DNA from: an uncultured bacterium
Lineage (GTDB): Bacteria > Verrucomicrobiota > Kiritimatiellia > CAIKKV01 > CAIJXV01
Length of the DNA stretch: 64,000 nucleotides
Assembly: GCA_903824675.1 (NCBI GenBank)
Contig: CAIJXV010000101.1
Coordinates: forward strand, 29,585 to 93,584
Direction of reading: 5' to 3'
The stretch's first letter is position 1; each line of letters opens with the position of its first letter. Of this stretch, positions 8,792 through 17,562 are shown one piece after another. The position numbers and the translations under genes were made by a program. The notes under the pieces are model-generated. The model made no database searches, had not been told where the DNA came from, and saw only the letters and a list, made by a program, of their open reading frames with translations.

Positions 8792-9170
8792 ATGTGCGGG
8801 TTTATTGCGAAGCCTGGCCGACTTGGGGCAATCGCCCAAGTCCTTGATTGTGCCTTGGATTTATTGGCCAACCGGCCCTTGCGACCGGATAGCCGGCAAG
8901 GCTGTACTCGCGCCTTCCCTAGCCCTGTTTCAACGCCTGGATGACAAGCTCGAAACCAAATATCTGTTCCATCAACTGGACTTGCCGACCCCTCGCTGGG
9001 GATATGGCGCGACTATTTCGATATGGATGCCCTGCGTCAGTTGCTGCCGGCACCGGAAATCACCCTGACGCTCAATGATGGCATTATCGACGCCTCGGGT
9101 TTGAAAACCATCAGCGGTTTCATGTTGTGGGTCCCCCCGAATCCTCGCCTAAGAGCGTATCGCGTGGCTG
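8792..9170 (+). pseudogene. Decayed gene remnants (glutamine amidotransferase-like start, unidentified body)
   Basis: Between the mannitol-dehydrogenase-family gene and nikR there is about 0.8 kb without an intact gene. ATG 8792 opens a 50-codon frame starting MCGFIAKPG and ending at TGA 8944; an MCGF start with Cys2 is typical of class II glutamine amidotransferases such as asparagine synthase, and LDLLANRP may echo the usual LxHRGPD. A second frame then reads LFQRLDDKLETKYLFHQLDL, and a third, from about 8990, GIWRDYFDMDALRQLLPAPE up to SGFMLWVPPN. None is a complete protein and they do not share a frame. I could not name the parent genes confidently; the region is best read as relics. 9171-9330 holds nothing recognisable. 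Confidence 0.5.
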
Positions 9171-9330
9171 CTCTCCCGCAAGCCAGCCCATCGGTCTGGC
9201 TTTACGGCCGGATGCACAGTATCGCCAGAGTTTTGCCTTCCAGGAGCTATCCATCTTGTATAGCTTGACGTTTGGAGGGCGAGTTCCGCACCGCGGAGAT
9301 CACGCGAGGATCAGGGGCCTTCGGGAGGGT

Positions 9331-9379
9331 TTGACAGGCTCTTTCAGTAGTGTTACAAATAATTAAAGAGGTAACACTA
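9331..9379 (+). promoter_or_regulatory. nikR promoter with NikR-type operator
   Basis: TTGACA at 9331-9336 and TACAAA at 9354-9359 are separated by 17 bp, a good sigma-70-type promoter. Overlapping the -10 and running to the start codon is a perfect inverted repeat: TAGTGTTAC (9348-9356) and GTAACACTA (9371-9379) with a 14-bp spacer. GTGTTAC-N14-GTAACAC is, to my memory, the NikR operator type described for delta-proteobacterial nickel regulons. It sits directly ahead of nikR and the transporter genes, so nickel-dependent autorepression of the whole operon is the obvious reading. Binding is inferred, not shown. Confidence 0.82.
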
Positions 9380-9816
9380 TGAAAGTTGATCGATTAAGCC
9401 GATTCAGTCTGTCCATGCCGGCCAATCTGGTCCGGCAATTCGATGCGATGGCGCAGGAGAAGGGATTTGCCAATCGCTCTCAGGCGGTTGCCGAGCTGGT
9501 CCGATCCGCCTTGGTTGAGCATCATGCTCAAGTCGGCTTGCATGATATTGCGGGGACGGTCACATTGGTCTATGACCATCACAAACGCAACATCCAGGGA
9601 CTTCTGACCGACATCCAGCATGAACACGGGAATTGGATCATTTCCACTCTCCATGTCCACTTGGATCATCATCACTGCATGGAAGTTATGGCCGTTCGGG
9701 GACCTGCCGCGCAGGTCAAGGCCATGGCCGATCAGTTAATCACCGCCAAGGGCGTTAAACACGGGAAGTTGACCGTAACGACGACCGGCGAGGAATTGGA
9801 CAAACACGAACACTAA
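9379..9816 (+). CDS. nikR: Nickel-responsive transcriptional regulator NikR
   Basis: A 145-residue ribbon-helix-helix repressor. The N-terminal DNA-binding part is KVDRLSRFSLSMPANLVRQF, with ANRSQAVAELVR as the second helix (residues 31-42). The C-terminal ACT-like nickel domain carries HEHGNWIISTLHVHLDHHHC, placing the four expected square-planar nickel ligands at about His81, His92, His94 and Cys100. Length matches the family. The protein is cytoplasmic and represses nickel uptake when nickel is sufficient. It begins inside its own probable operator and is followed after 13 bp by the outer-membrane barrel gene and then the ECF transporter genes, which form its likely regulon. GAGGTAA lies immediately upstream as ribosome-binding site, so repressor binding could also mask it. 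Confidence 0.95.
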   Translation: MKVDRLSRFSLSMPANLVRQFDAMAQEKGFANRSQAVAELVRSALVEHHAQVGLHDIAGTVTLVYDHHKRNIQGLLTDIQHEHGNWIISTLHVHLDHHHCMEVMAVRGPAAQVKAMADQLITAKGVKHGKLTVTTTGEELDKHEH

Positions 9817-9829
9817 TGAGAGAAATGCA

Positions 9830-10642
9830 ATGCGAAGAGTACGTGCGGGTTTTATAATTGGTTTAGGGTGCTGGTTTGGGGTGGGGATTGCGCATGCAGG
9901 GCGTCCCCTGGTGATTGACGATGCGGATCCCGCAGATCCGGGGCAGGGAGAGGTCGAGGCGGGTGTCGGGTATGTTCAAGAATCGGAATGCAAACATTGG
10001 GATTTCCCGTTTGGGCTGTCGTACGGTGTTATTCCCACCGTTGAGGTTGGGGTGGGGTTTGGTTTGCAACGGGAGCGAAGGACAGAAATGCGCGAGGAAC
10101 TGGGTGGAGAAGAATGTGTCGGGGAAGAAGGAGTGGGGGATTTGGGGGTTGGAGCCAAATGGCAATTTCTGGGGGAGTCAACCTGGTGTCCCCGCCAGGC
10201 GTTGGCGCCATCGGTTAAATTCCCAACGGCCGATGAGGATGAAGGATTAGGCAGTGGTGAGACCGATTATGATGTAACCTGGATTGCATCCAAGGCCGTG
10301 ACCGACGCAGTCGGGATTCATGTCAATATCGGGTATACTTGGATTGGATCGCCGCAGGGGGAGGATGGAGATGATGTCGTTCATTATGGGGTTGCCCTGG
10401 ACGGACAGATTCAGAAGCAGATTCAGGGGGTGGGTGAGTTCTCAGCGGACCGGGAGGCTTTTGACGGAGCTAAAACTTTTTGGGCGGCGAATGCGGGGTT
10501 GCGCTGGGCCGTAACCGACACCTTGACGGTGGATGGGGCGATAGGGACAGGGTTGAACGAGGATACACCCGATTTTACGGCCACCATTGGCGTCACTTGG
10601 GCTTGGGATTTGACCGGCAAAAATAGCAATGGAGAGATGTAA
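9830..10642 (+). CDS. Probable outer-membrane beta-barrel protein in the nickel operon
   Basis: A 270-residue exported protein. The signal peptide is clear (MRRVRAGFIIGLGCWFGVGIAHAG, cleavage likely after AHA). The mature part is rich in glycine and alternating hydrophobic residues and ends in a WAWDL strand close to the C-terminus. Segments such as GEVEAGVGYVQE, VEVGVGFGLQ, VGDLGVGAKWQF, APSVKFPTADEDEGLGSGETDYDVT and TLTVDGAIGTGL resemble the transporter-type barrel family related to the phenol-degradation MetA proteins. Its position between nikR and nikM, with its stop directly abutting the nikM ATG, suggests passage of nickel or a nickel chelate through the outer membrane. That function is inferred from context only. 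Confidence 0.72.
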   Translation: MRRVRAGFIIGLGCWFGVGIAHAGRPLVIDDADPADPGQGEVEAGVGYVQESECKHWDFPFGLSYGVIPTVEVGVGFGLQRERRTEMREELGGEECVGEEGVGDLGVGAKWQFLGESTWCPRQALAPSVKFPTADEDEGLGSGETDYDVTWIASKAVTDAVGIHVNIGYTWIGSPQGEDGDDVVHYGVALDGQIQKQIQGVGEFSADREAFDGAKTFWAANAGLRWAVTDTLTVDGAIGTGLNEDTPDFTATIGVTWAWDLTGKNSNGEM

Positions 10643-11674
10643 ATGCATATGGCAGATGCTTTGATGTCGCCAGCGGTGGGGGGCGTGATGTGGGCGATCA
10701 GCGGGGGATTGTTGGCGTGGTGTTCGCGGCAAGTTCGTCGCCTGCTGAACGATCGGATGATTCCGATGATGGGGGTCCTGGGGGCCTTCATTTTTGCCGC
10801 GCAAATGATCAATTTTTCGATCCCGGGGACAGGTTCAAGTGGACACTTGGGGGGGGGCTTAATTTTAGCCGCCTTATTGGGACCGTATGCCGCGTTTATC
10901 GTGATCGCTTCCGTGTTGACAGTGCAAGCCTTGTTTTTTGCCGATGGGGGGTTGCTGGCGTTGGGCTGCAACATTTTTAATCTGGGCTTCTTCCCAGCTT
11001 TTGTCGCCTATCCTTTGATTTACAAACCTCTCGTAAAGAGTACCCAGGGTGGACTGCGGTTCTGGATGGGAGCTATTGGGGCGGCGGTGGTGGGTCTGCA
11101 ATTGGGAGCATTTTGCGTGGTGTTGGAAACGACTCTTTCAGGCATCAGCGATTTGCCGTTCAGCACCTTTGTGTGGATGATGCTGCCGATTCACCTGGCA
11201 ATTGGAGTTGTGGAGGGGGTGGCGACGGGGGCGGTGGTTTTATTCGTTCTCAAAGCCCGGCCCGGTTTATTGGGTGAGCCGGTCGATTCCGCAACCCCTC
11301 CCGGTGGTGGGCGCAAGGTTATTATTGGGTTGCTGGCCGCAACCCTGATCGTGGGAGGCGTTGTGAGTTGGTTTGCCTCGACGCACCCAGACGGATTGGA
11401 ATGGGCAATGGCTAAAGTAAAAGGAAAGAACACGCTGGAATCGCAGGCCGGGATGTCTGAAAAACTGGCCGACATCCAGGCGACAACGGCTTTTTTGCCC
11501 GATTACGGATTTAAGAAGTCGGAACCATCCCAAGGCGAATCGTCCTCTTGGCCGGCTCCCTCGGCCGGGACGAGTGTTTCGGGCTTGGTCGGCGGATTAC
11601 TGACCTTGGTTTTGGCGGTGGGAGCGGGATGGCTGTTGAGAGCGAAGGGGCGGTCGAAAACAATGGAGTCGTAA
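10643..11674 (+). CDS. nikM: ECF transporter substrate-binding membrane protein, NikM/CbiM type with fused PDGLE domain
   Basis: A 343-residue integral membrane S-component for nickel or cobalt. It opens MHMADALMSPAVGG, with His2 in the position that coordinates the metal through the protein N-terminus in this family. About six hydrophobic helices fill residues 10-210, including the NFSIPGTGSSGHLGGG loop. The C-terminal 120 residues contain a helix and the STHPDGLEWA motif (PDGLE domain), taking the place of a separate small CbiN/NikN subunit, then a last helix (VGGLLTLVLAVGAGWLL). Because the operon is headed by nikR and its operator, nickel is more likely than cobalt. GGAGAG precedes the ATG, which directly follows the stop of the barrel gene. 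Confidence 0.88.
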   Translation: MHMADALMSPAVGGVMWAISGGLLAWCSRQVRRLLNDRMIPMMGVLGAFIFAAQMINFSIPGTGSSGHLGGGLILAALLGPYAAFIVIASVLTVQALFFADGGLLALGCNIFNLGFFPAFVAYPLIYKPLVKSTQGGLRFWMGAIGAAVVGLQLGAFCVVLETTLSGISDLPFSTFVWMMLPIHLAIGVVEGVATGAVVLFVLKARPGLLGEPVDSATPPGGGRKVIIGLLAATLIVGGVVSWFASTHPDGLEWAMAKVKGKNTLESQAGMSEKLADIQATTAFLPDYGFKKSEPSQGESSSWPAPSAGTSVSGLVGGLLTLVLAVGAGWLLRAKGRSKTMES

Positions 11675-11700
11675 GAACGGCGATGGGATTTGGATCGATC

Positions 11701-12516
11701 ATGAATAATTCCTATGGTATTGGCCGAATGGGGATCTGGCGGATGGATGAAATGGGTGGGCAGGCGACCCCGCTCCATCGGATGGATGCCCGGATCAAAA
11801 TCCTGACGGTTTTTATTTTTATCGGGTTCGTGATGTCCTTTCCCCGCTATGAAATTTCGGCCTTGATGCCGTTTTTTCTTTTTCCTTTGGTCTTAATGGG
11901 GAGGGCTGGAATTCCGCCCAGCTATATTTTCAAGAAGGTTCTGATCGCCTCTCCGTTTGCGTTGGCAGTGGGAATCTTCAATCCCTGGCTCGATCCGGCG
12001 CCGATGATCCGGGTGGGCGGAATTTTTGTGTCGGGGGGGTGGTTGTCCTTTCTTTCGATCTTGATTCGGTTCAGCCTGACGGTCAGCGTGGCGTTGACGT
12101 TGCTGGCCTGCACGGGGATTCAGCGCTTGTGCGATGGGATGGGCCGGATGGGGGTTCCCCAGGTATTGGTCGTTCAACTGCAACTCCTCTATCGCTATTT
12201 ATTCGTGGTGGTGGAGGAAGGAGGACGGCTGGGTCGAGGGTTGGCTTTGCGGGCGGGACCGCGTTCGCGGATTACCCTGCGAACCTACGGGGCCTTGGTG
12301 GGACACCTGTTGTTGCGGTCTTTGGATCGCGCACAACGGGTTTACCAGGCGATGGCTTCGCGCGGTTACACGGGGGAGACGCGAATGATGCACCCACCGG
12401 TTTTGCGTCGGGTCGACCTGTTGTTTTTAGTCGGGTGGGTCCTGTTTTTTGGAGTGGCACGGTATTGGAATCTGGCCGGGCAAATGGGCCGGCTACTGAT
12501 CGGAGGAGGGCGATGA
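11701..12516 (+). CDS. nikQ: ECF transporter transmembrane (T) component, NikQ/CbiQ type
   Basis: The membrane-spanning energy-coupling subunit, about 271 residues. The N-terminus contains LHRMDARIKILTVFIFIGFVM, the family opening, followed by five to six hydrophobic helices. The cytoplasmic arginine motifs that contact the ATPase are RAGPRSRI and QAMASRGYTG (the ARG motif). ATG 11701 is used (weak GGA 6 nt upstream); ATG 11683 in the same frame is also possible and would add six residues. Its stop overlaps the ATPase gene start (ATGA at 12513-12516), so the two subunits are made together. It completes the nikR-barrel-M-Q-O nickel operon. Confidence 0.87.
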   Translation: MNNSYGIGRMGIWRMDEMGGQATPLHRMDARIKILTVFIFIGFVMSFPRYEISALMPFFLFPLVLMGRAGIPPSYIFKKVLIASPFALAVGIFNPWLDPAPMIRVGGIFVSGGWLSFLSILIRFSLTVSVALTLLACTGIQRLCDGMGRMGVPQVLVVQLQLLYRYLFVVVEEGGRLGRGLALRAGPRSRITLRTYGALVGHLLLRSLDRAQRVYQAMASRGYTGETRMMHPPVLRRVDLLFLVGWVLFFGVARYWNLAGQMGRLLIGGGR

Positions 12517-13265
12517 GCCACCATTTAATTGAAGCGCGGGATGTGTGGTTTGCCTATCCCCAGGGCGCGGATGTTTTACGCGGACTTTCATTTCGCATCA
12601 CGCACGGCGAGGCGGTGGGTTTGATCGGCTGTAATGGGGCGGGGAAATCGACTTTGTTGATGCATTTGAATGGGTTTCTGACCCCGCGATGTGGAGAAAT
12701 CCGGATCGGGGATACTCCTTTAACGGCTCAAACCGTGGCGGCGGCCCGCCGGGCGGTGGGGGTGGTTTTTCAGGATCCGGACGACCAGTTGTTCATGCCG
12801 ACCGTGGCTGAAGATGTGGCTTTCGGTCCGCTGAATCTGGGGTTGCCGCTTGATGAAGTGGCGCAACGGGTTGGCGCGGCCCTGGAGCGGGTGGGGATGA
12901 CATCGGTGCGGGAACGTCCACCTTACAAACTATCTGCCGGGGAAAAGCGTGCCGTGGCGATTGCAACGGTCTTGGCGATGATGCCGGATATCCTTGTGAT
13001 GGATGAGCCGACCTCGAGCTTGGATAGCCGGGGCCGCCGGCGCTTGATTGAACTATTACGGGGATTTGAACACACCCGAATCATCGCGACGCATGACTTG
13101 GAATTGGTGGTGGAGATATGCTCTCGAGTTTTGATTATGGATGAGGGTCGGATTGTCGCCGACGGGCCGGCACGGACGATACTCGGAGACCGGGAATTAT
13201 TGCATGCCCACGGCTTGGAAAGGCCGCATAGCTTGAGTCATGCACATGCGCATACCGCGGAGTGA
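12513..13265 (+). CDS. nikO: ECF transporter ATPase, NikO/CbiO type
   Basis: A 250-residue ABC ATPase that powers the nickel or cobalt ECF transporter. Walker A is GCNGAGKST (residues 39-47), the Q-loop lies in VVFQDPDDQLF (85-94, the ECF-type Q-loop), the signature is LSAGEKR (140-146) and Walker B is ILVMDEPT (160-167), with a switch histidine in IATHDLELV. The tail ends HSLSHAHAHTAE, a histidine-rich extension common in metal transport ATPases. GGAGGAGGG sits just before the ATG. Last gene of the operon; 49 bp separate it from the convergent cstA. Confidence 0.93.
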   Translation: MSHHLIEARDVWFAYPQGADVLRGLSFRITHGEAVGLIGCNGAGKSTLLMHLNGFLTPRCGEIRIGDTPLTAQTVAAARRAVGVVFQDPDDQLFMPTVAEDVAFGPLNLGLPLDEVAQRVGAALERVGMTSVRERPPYKLSAGEKRAVAIATVLAMMPDILVMDEPTSSLDSRGRRRLIELLRGFEHTRIIATHDLELVVEICSRVLIMDEGRIVADGPARTILGDRELLHAHGLERPHSLSHAHAHTAE

Positions 13266-13314
13266 GGCGTTGAGCAACGCATCGCCGAAGGTCGCCGTCA
13301 CCCGGCATTTCCAG

Positions 13315-15090
13315 TTATCGGAGAATAGGAGCGGCTTTCCGCAAGGCGATGATTTTTCGGAGAGCGACCAGAAGAATGCCGGTGGAGAGGACGAGGAGGA
13401 TCAGGGTCGCGCTGGCCATGGGGAGTTGTCCGGGTAAGATCCAGTGTCCGCTGTTGGCGGGAGCCCGATAGTTTTGGAGCGAGAGGATCAGGGTGGTAAA
13501 CGTGGTGATGGTCATGACGATGGCCGGGGCCAGAGTGAACCAGAAGGATTTGCCGCGTTGCAACAGCCAGACCGTGACGACGGTCATGGCCAGGGCGGCA
13601 ATCAACTGATTGCCGGCGCCAAAGATTTTCCAGGCTGACATGATGGTCGAGTTGAAGGCGAAAAAGAGCATGAGTCCCACGGCGAGGGCGGTGTTGAAGA
13701 AGGGATTGCGCAGGATGGCCACGGGTTGGCCGCGAAAAACAAACAGCCAGAATTCCTCCAGCATGTAGCGACAGAGCCGGACGGCGGTGTCGAGCGTGGT
13801 GACGACAAATCCTTCCAGGACGAGAATGCCGAGGACCGAGCCGATGGCGATCTTCAGGCCCGTCATGTGATTCAAGAGATAGCCCATGGCGATCGCGAAA
13901 GCGAGGATGGGGTTGCCGTCGCGGGTGGGGGGGAAGACGATGGACTGGTATTCGGTGGAGGGGAGTGCCACGCCCAGAAGGAGGAGGGCCATGAGGGCCA
14001 TGACCCCTTCGAGAATCATGGCGTTGTAGCCGACGCGGCGGACCTCCGATTCCGACACGATCTGCTTAACCGTGGTGCCCGTGGCGGCGAGGCTGTGGAA
14101 GCCACTGATGGCGCCACAGGCAATGGTGATGAGCAGGAAAGGCCAGATCGGCCCGCCCGCCAACCGTTCGCCTTCGGCGGCCGAGATCATGGCCGCGTGC
14201 AGTCCCTGACCGGAAAATCCGGCATAAATCAAGCCGGCGAACATGGCGAAAACTCCGGCATAGAGAATCTGGGCGTTGATGAAATCACGGGGTTGCAGGA
14301 TTAACCAGACCGGAAGCCAGCAGGCGATAAAAATATAACCGGCCATCACCCAGCGCCAGGTGGATTCAGTGAATTGGATAGGGAGGACAAAACCGGCGAG
14401 GACGCTCACAATACACACGGTTCCGGCGAGGAGATACATCGGAAACATCGGGTAGCGCTTACGATAGAGCATCCAGCCGATGAGGGGGGCGGCCAGGGTA
14501 ATGATCAAAACCGAGGTGGTGGCAATACCGCCGATCCGGCCCATCAGGACCCCCTGGGGATTGACAAAGGTATTGAGGACGTGGTCGGAGGGTTCAAGCT
14601 TGAGGAGCGCGGCGGGATAGGCGGCGGTGAGGGCTTTGCAGGAAAGGTTGAGGAAAATGGCGTTGATCAGGGTGAGGATCATTATCAGGAAAGCGAGGAA
14701 GAGCAGGTAGCCGCCGGAACCCAAACTCCGTCGGCTCAATTCGGCGATGGACCGGCCATCCTCGCGGAGGGAAACGAACATGGCGGTCATATCATGCACG
14801 GCGCCGAAGAGGATGCAGCCGAGGACGATCCAGAGCCAGGCGGGACCCCATCCGTAAACCAGGGCGAGGGTGGGACCGACGATCGGTCCGGCCCCGGCGA
14901 TCACGCTGAAATGATGGGCGAAGACGACATGCGTCCGGGTGGGCACGTAATCCCGGCCATCCTGGAGTCGGTTGGCCGGGGTGGGGGTTGCATCATTCAG
15001 GCCGAGGTGACGGCCGATATAATGCGCATAGGTTCGGGTGGCGAGAAAGAGCAAGACCACACCAATACCCAAGGGGAATAAGACATTCAT
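13315..15090 (-). CDS. cstA: CstA-family peptide/pyruvate transporter (carbon starvation protein)
   Basis: A 591-residue polytopic inner-membrane protein. Conserved CstA segments are visible: GRDYVPTRTHVVFAHHFSVIAGAGPIVGPTLAL, WIVLGCILFGAVHDMTAMFVSLREDGRS, GFHSLAATGTTVKQIVSESEVRRVGYNAM and the VLGILVLEGFVVTTLDTAVRLCRYML stretch. About 15 or more hydrophobic segments can be counted. CstA proteins import peptides or pyruvate, often in starvation. The start at ATG 15088-15090 is fixed by AAGGAGG eight bases upstream; a longer in-frame reading to 15138 is not needed. It is the last gene of a minus-strand run that begins with the DUF362 gene, 57 bp after the secreted-protein gene. Confidence 0.93.
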   Translation of the reverse strand: MNVLFPLGIGVVLLFLATRTYAHYIGRHLGLNDATPTPANRLQDGRDYVPTRTHVVFAHHFSVIAGAGPIVGPTLALVYGWGPAWLWIVLGCILFGAVHDMTAMFVSLREDGRSIAELSRRSLGSGGYLLFLAFLIMILTLINAIFLNLSCKALTAAYPAALLKLEPSDHVLNTFVNPQGVLMGRIGGIATTSVLIITLAAPLIGWMLYRKRYPMFPMYLLAGTVCIVSVLAGFVLPIQFTESTWRWVMAGYIFIACWLPVWLILQPRDFINAQILYAGVFAMFAGLIYAGFSGQGLHAAMISAAEGERLAGGPIWPFLLITIACGAISGFHSLAATGTTVKQIVSESEVRRVGYNAMILEGVMALMALLLLGVALPSTEYQSIVFPPTRDGNPILAFAIAMGYLLNHMTGLKIAIGSVLGILVLEGFVVTTLDTAVRLCRYMLEEFWLFVFRGQPVAILRNPFFNTALAVGLMLFFAFNSTIMSAWKIFGAGNQLIAALAMTVVTVWLLQRGKSFWFTLAPAIVMTITTFTTLILSLQNYRAPANSGHWILPGQLPMASATLILLVLSTGILLVALRKIIALRKAAPILR

Positions 15091-15147
15091 GAAGAGCGCC
15101 TCCTTGGAAACAATGAATTCTCCCGGCCCGACCGCCACTCGCCGTTA

Positions 15148-15906
15148 TTAAGGATTACCCCTAGTCGGCGTGTCGTTTTCAGTGGAAGGCTTGGGGGGAT
15201 TGGTGGGCGCCGTCTGTTCCACCTGAACGGGTGGGGACGCCGCCGATGGAACAGCGGAGGCAGAGTTGGAAGTGGGACTGGATACCATGGAACTAGCCGG
15301 AGGCGAAAGGTTGGGAACGAGTCCGGCCAGGCGGATATAGTCGATCGTTTCGGCTGAGGAACGGAGCGTTTCCGGTTCAACATCCGTCCCCGAAATTTCG
15401 ACGAGGAACCGGGTGCCCAGCAGAATTCGGATTTCACCGTGGTGCTGGGCGTGATCATATTCCTCGAAGCCCTTAAATCCTCCGAAAGCGGTGGTCCGTT
15501 CGTATCCGGTTTCCGTCTCACGGTCGCTTTCCGTGGTTGCCCATCCAGCCTGGGCCATTAGCATGATACTGCGCATTCCTCCCATATCGGTGATCTTGAG
15601 GGATAGATTGCCCGTGGTTTCGTTCCGGTAAAGTGCCTCGGCGAACGCAATGGAAATACCCATGATCCCGGATTTTTCACCCGAGATTTGAATACGCCGA
15701 AAGCCGGGAAGGGTTTCGGGTAACAAGGTTTTGAGCACCCGGAAATCGACCAGCGGGGCAGGATTAGTCGCGGTAGGGGAAATTAATTGATCGATGGGGA
15801 CGGTCAGTGTTTGGGCGGATTGAGCCGGGGCCGAAAGGAGACCCGTCCAACCGATCAAGAGACCGGTGCCGACGATTCCAAAACGGATTTTAATGGCGTT
15901 TAACAT
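15148..15906 (-). CDS. Secreted protein of unknown function
   Basis: A 252-residue protein with an N-terminal signal peptide (FGIVGTGLLIGWTGLLSAPAQSAQ, cleavage likely after AQSA). The central part (residues 45-195) is a mixed alpha/beta domain with LPETLPGFRRIQISGEKSG, SIAFAEALYRNET and GGFKGFEEYD segments; the last 55 residues are low-complexity Ser/Pro/Thr. I do not recognise it firmly. The pattern of a domain that assesses a protein of the same cell and a flexible tail fits a periplasmic protein. It lies between guaB and cstA in the same direction (96 bp and 57 bp gaps), but neither neighbour explains it. Confidence 0.72.
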   Translation of the reverse strand: MLNAIKIRFGIVGTGLLIGWTGLLSAPAQSAQTLTVPIDQLISPTATNPAPLVDFRVLKTLLPETLPGFRRIQISGEKSGIMGISIAFAEALYRNETTGNLSLKITDMGGMRSIMLMAQAGWATTESDRETETGYERTTAFGGFKGFEEYDHAQHHGEIRILLGTRFLVEISGTDVEPETLRSSAETIDYIRLAGLVPNLSPPASSMVSSPTSNSASAVPSAASPPVQVEQTAPTNPPKPSTENDTPTRGNP

Positions 15907-16002
15907 TCGGATCCCACTTGAAAGGTTGAATTGGCGTTCACTCTACACCGCGCGGTGCGAGGAAGGCAATCAAAAGATGGGTTAGTTGCGGCTCCTCAAA
16001 GA

Positions 16003-17496
16003 TTAGGAGCGGTAGTTGGGTGCTTCTTTCATGATCTTGATGTCATGGGGATGGGCTTCCGTGACGCCCGCCGAAGAAACCCGGATCAACTGGCCCCGGT
16101 CATGCATTTCCGGCATGGTCCGGCAACCACAGTAGCCCATGGCGGCTCGCAATCCGCCGCAATATTGGACCAAGACTTTCTTGACCGTGCCCGCGTAAGG
16201 GACGATCCCTTCGATTCCCTGCGGGACCAGTTCTTCCTCGTGGACATTACCTTGTCCGTAGCGCTCGCGGCTGGCCGCACCTTCGCGCAGGGCGGCGAGA
16301 CTGCCCATGCCGCGATAGGCCACATATTGACGGCCCTGATGGATGATTTTTTCGCCAGGACTTTCCTCGGTTCCGGCGAGGATCGAGCCGGCCATGACGG
16401 TTTCGGCGCCGGCGACGAGGGCTTTGGGGACATCACCGGAGTGGCGGATGCCGCCGTCGGCGATGATGGGGATGGATCCCTGGAGGGCCCGTGCGCAGTA
16501 GTAGATGGCGGTGATCTGGGGAATACCGACGCCCGCGACAACACGCGTGGTACAGATGGAGCCGGGCCCGATGCCGACCTTGACGGCATCCGCGCCCGCA
16601 TCTCGCAGGGCCACAGCGGCTTCACCGGTGGCGATATTGCCGGCGACGACATCGATATCGGGATAATGTTTTTTGCACCACCGGATCATTTCAATGACAT
16701 TCTTGGTGTGACCGTGGGCCGTATCAATGACCACCACGTCGACATTTTCAGCCGCGAGAATTTCGACCCGGGCATGGTCACCGGGCCCGATGGCGGCACC
16801 GGCGCGAAGGCGGTATTTGGCGTCGCGATTATAGAGGGGCTCGACATTTTCGATCAGCATTCCCACGTCGGTGAAGCTGTAAAGACCGACGAGCTTGTTC
16901 TCCTTGTTGACGAGCGGCAGTTTGCCGATGCGGTGGGTGCGCATCAGTTCGTAGGCCTCCTGCAACGTGGTTTCGGCCGGGGCGGAAATCACCTTGGCGG
17001 TCATGACTTCGGAGACTTTACACGAGCGGCGGGGGGCGAACTTGATATCGGCGGCAGTCAGGATGCCGACCAGTTTTTCAGAATCATCCAGGATGGGGAA
17101 TCCGCTGAACACGAAACCCTTTTCCTGCTTCGTCTTATGGACGGTTTCGAGCGTATCATTGGAGTGGAAAAGGATGGGGTCGAGAATCAAGCCGTTGAGA
17201 TAGTGCTTAACTTTGCTGACCTGGCGGGACTGTTGTTTGGCTGACAGGTTTTTGTGGATGATACCGATGCCGCCGGCGAGAGCCATGGCAATGGCCATCG
17301 GGGCTTCCGTGACGGTGTCCATGGCGGCGCTGACAAAGGGAATGTTAAGGCTGATTCGGGCGGTCAGACGGCTTTTGAGGTCGGTCTGGTCCGGCAGGAA
17401 ATCGGCGTATTGGGTGATGAGGGAGACATCGTCAAAGGTCAACCCTTCAAACGGAAACTGATCCATTAAAGCGGAAACGGACGCATTGGGAATCAT
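16003..17496 (-). CDS. guaB: Inosine-5'-monophosphate dehydrogenase
   Basis: Cytoplasmic enzyme that oxidises IMP to XMP with NAD, the committed step of guanine nucleotide synthesis; 497 residues, the usual length. The catalytic loop is [11 protein letters not shown] with Cys315. Two CBS domains occupy about residues 105-220 ([20 protein letters not shown] and [20 protein letters not shown]). The C-terminal flap and IMP site are seen in [21 protein letters not shown] and [19 protein letters not shown] precedes the ATG. It is located within a co-directional set, 66 bp downstream of the acyltransferase gene. Confidence 0.97.
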   Translation of the reverse strand: MIPNASVSALMDQFPFEGLTFDDVSLITQYADFLPDQTDLKSRLTARISLNIPFVSAAMDTVTEAPMAIAMALAGGIGIIHKNLSAKQQSRQVSKVKHYLNGLILDPILFHSNDTLETVHKTKQEKGFVFSGFPILDDSEKLVGILTAADIKFAPRRSCKVSEVMTAKVISAPAETTLQEAYELMRTHRIGKLPLVNKENKLVGLYSFTDVGMLIENVEPLYNRDAKYRLRAGAAIGPGDHARVEILAAENVDVVVIDTAHGHTKNVIEMIRWCKKHYPDIDVVAGNIATGEAAVALRDAGADAVKVGIGPGSICTTRVVAGVGIPQITAIYYCARALQGSIPIIADGGIRHSGDVPKALVAGAETVMAGSILAGTEESPGEKIIHQGRQYVAYRGMGSLAALREGAASRERYGQGNVHEEELVPQGIEGIVPYAGTVKKVLVQYCGGLRAAMGYCGCRTMPEMHDRGQLIRVSSAGVTEAHPHDIKIMKEAPNYRS

Positions 17497-17562
17497 ATGA
17501 GAACCTCCTGCCGGCTATCCCGGTCTGTTTCCAATTTATTATTGGCCGCAGGGCAGGTCGCG

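Noticed and set aside
15931..17244. Long plus-strand frame opposite guaB
   Set aside because: Mirrors guaB; composition is Gly/Asp/His-rich nonsense and guaB is certain on the other strand.
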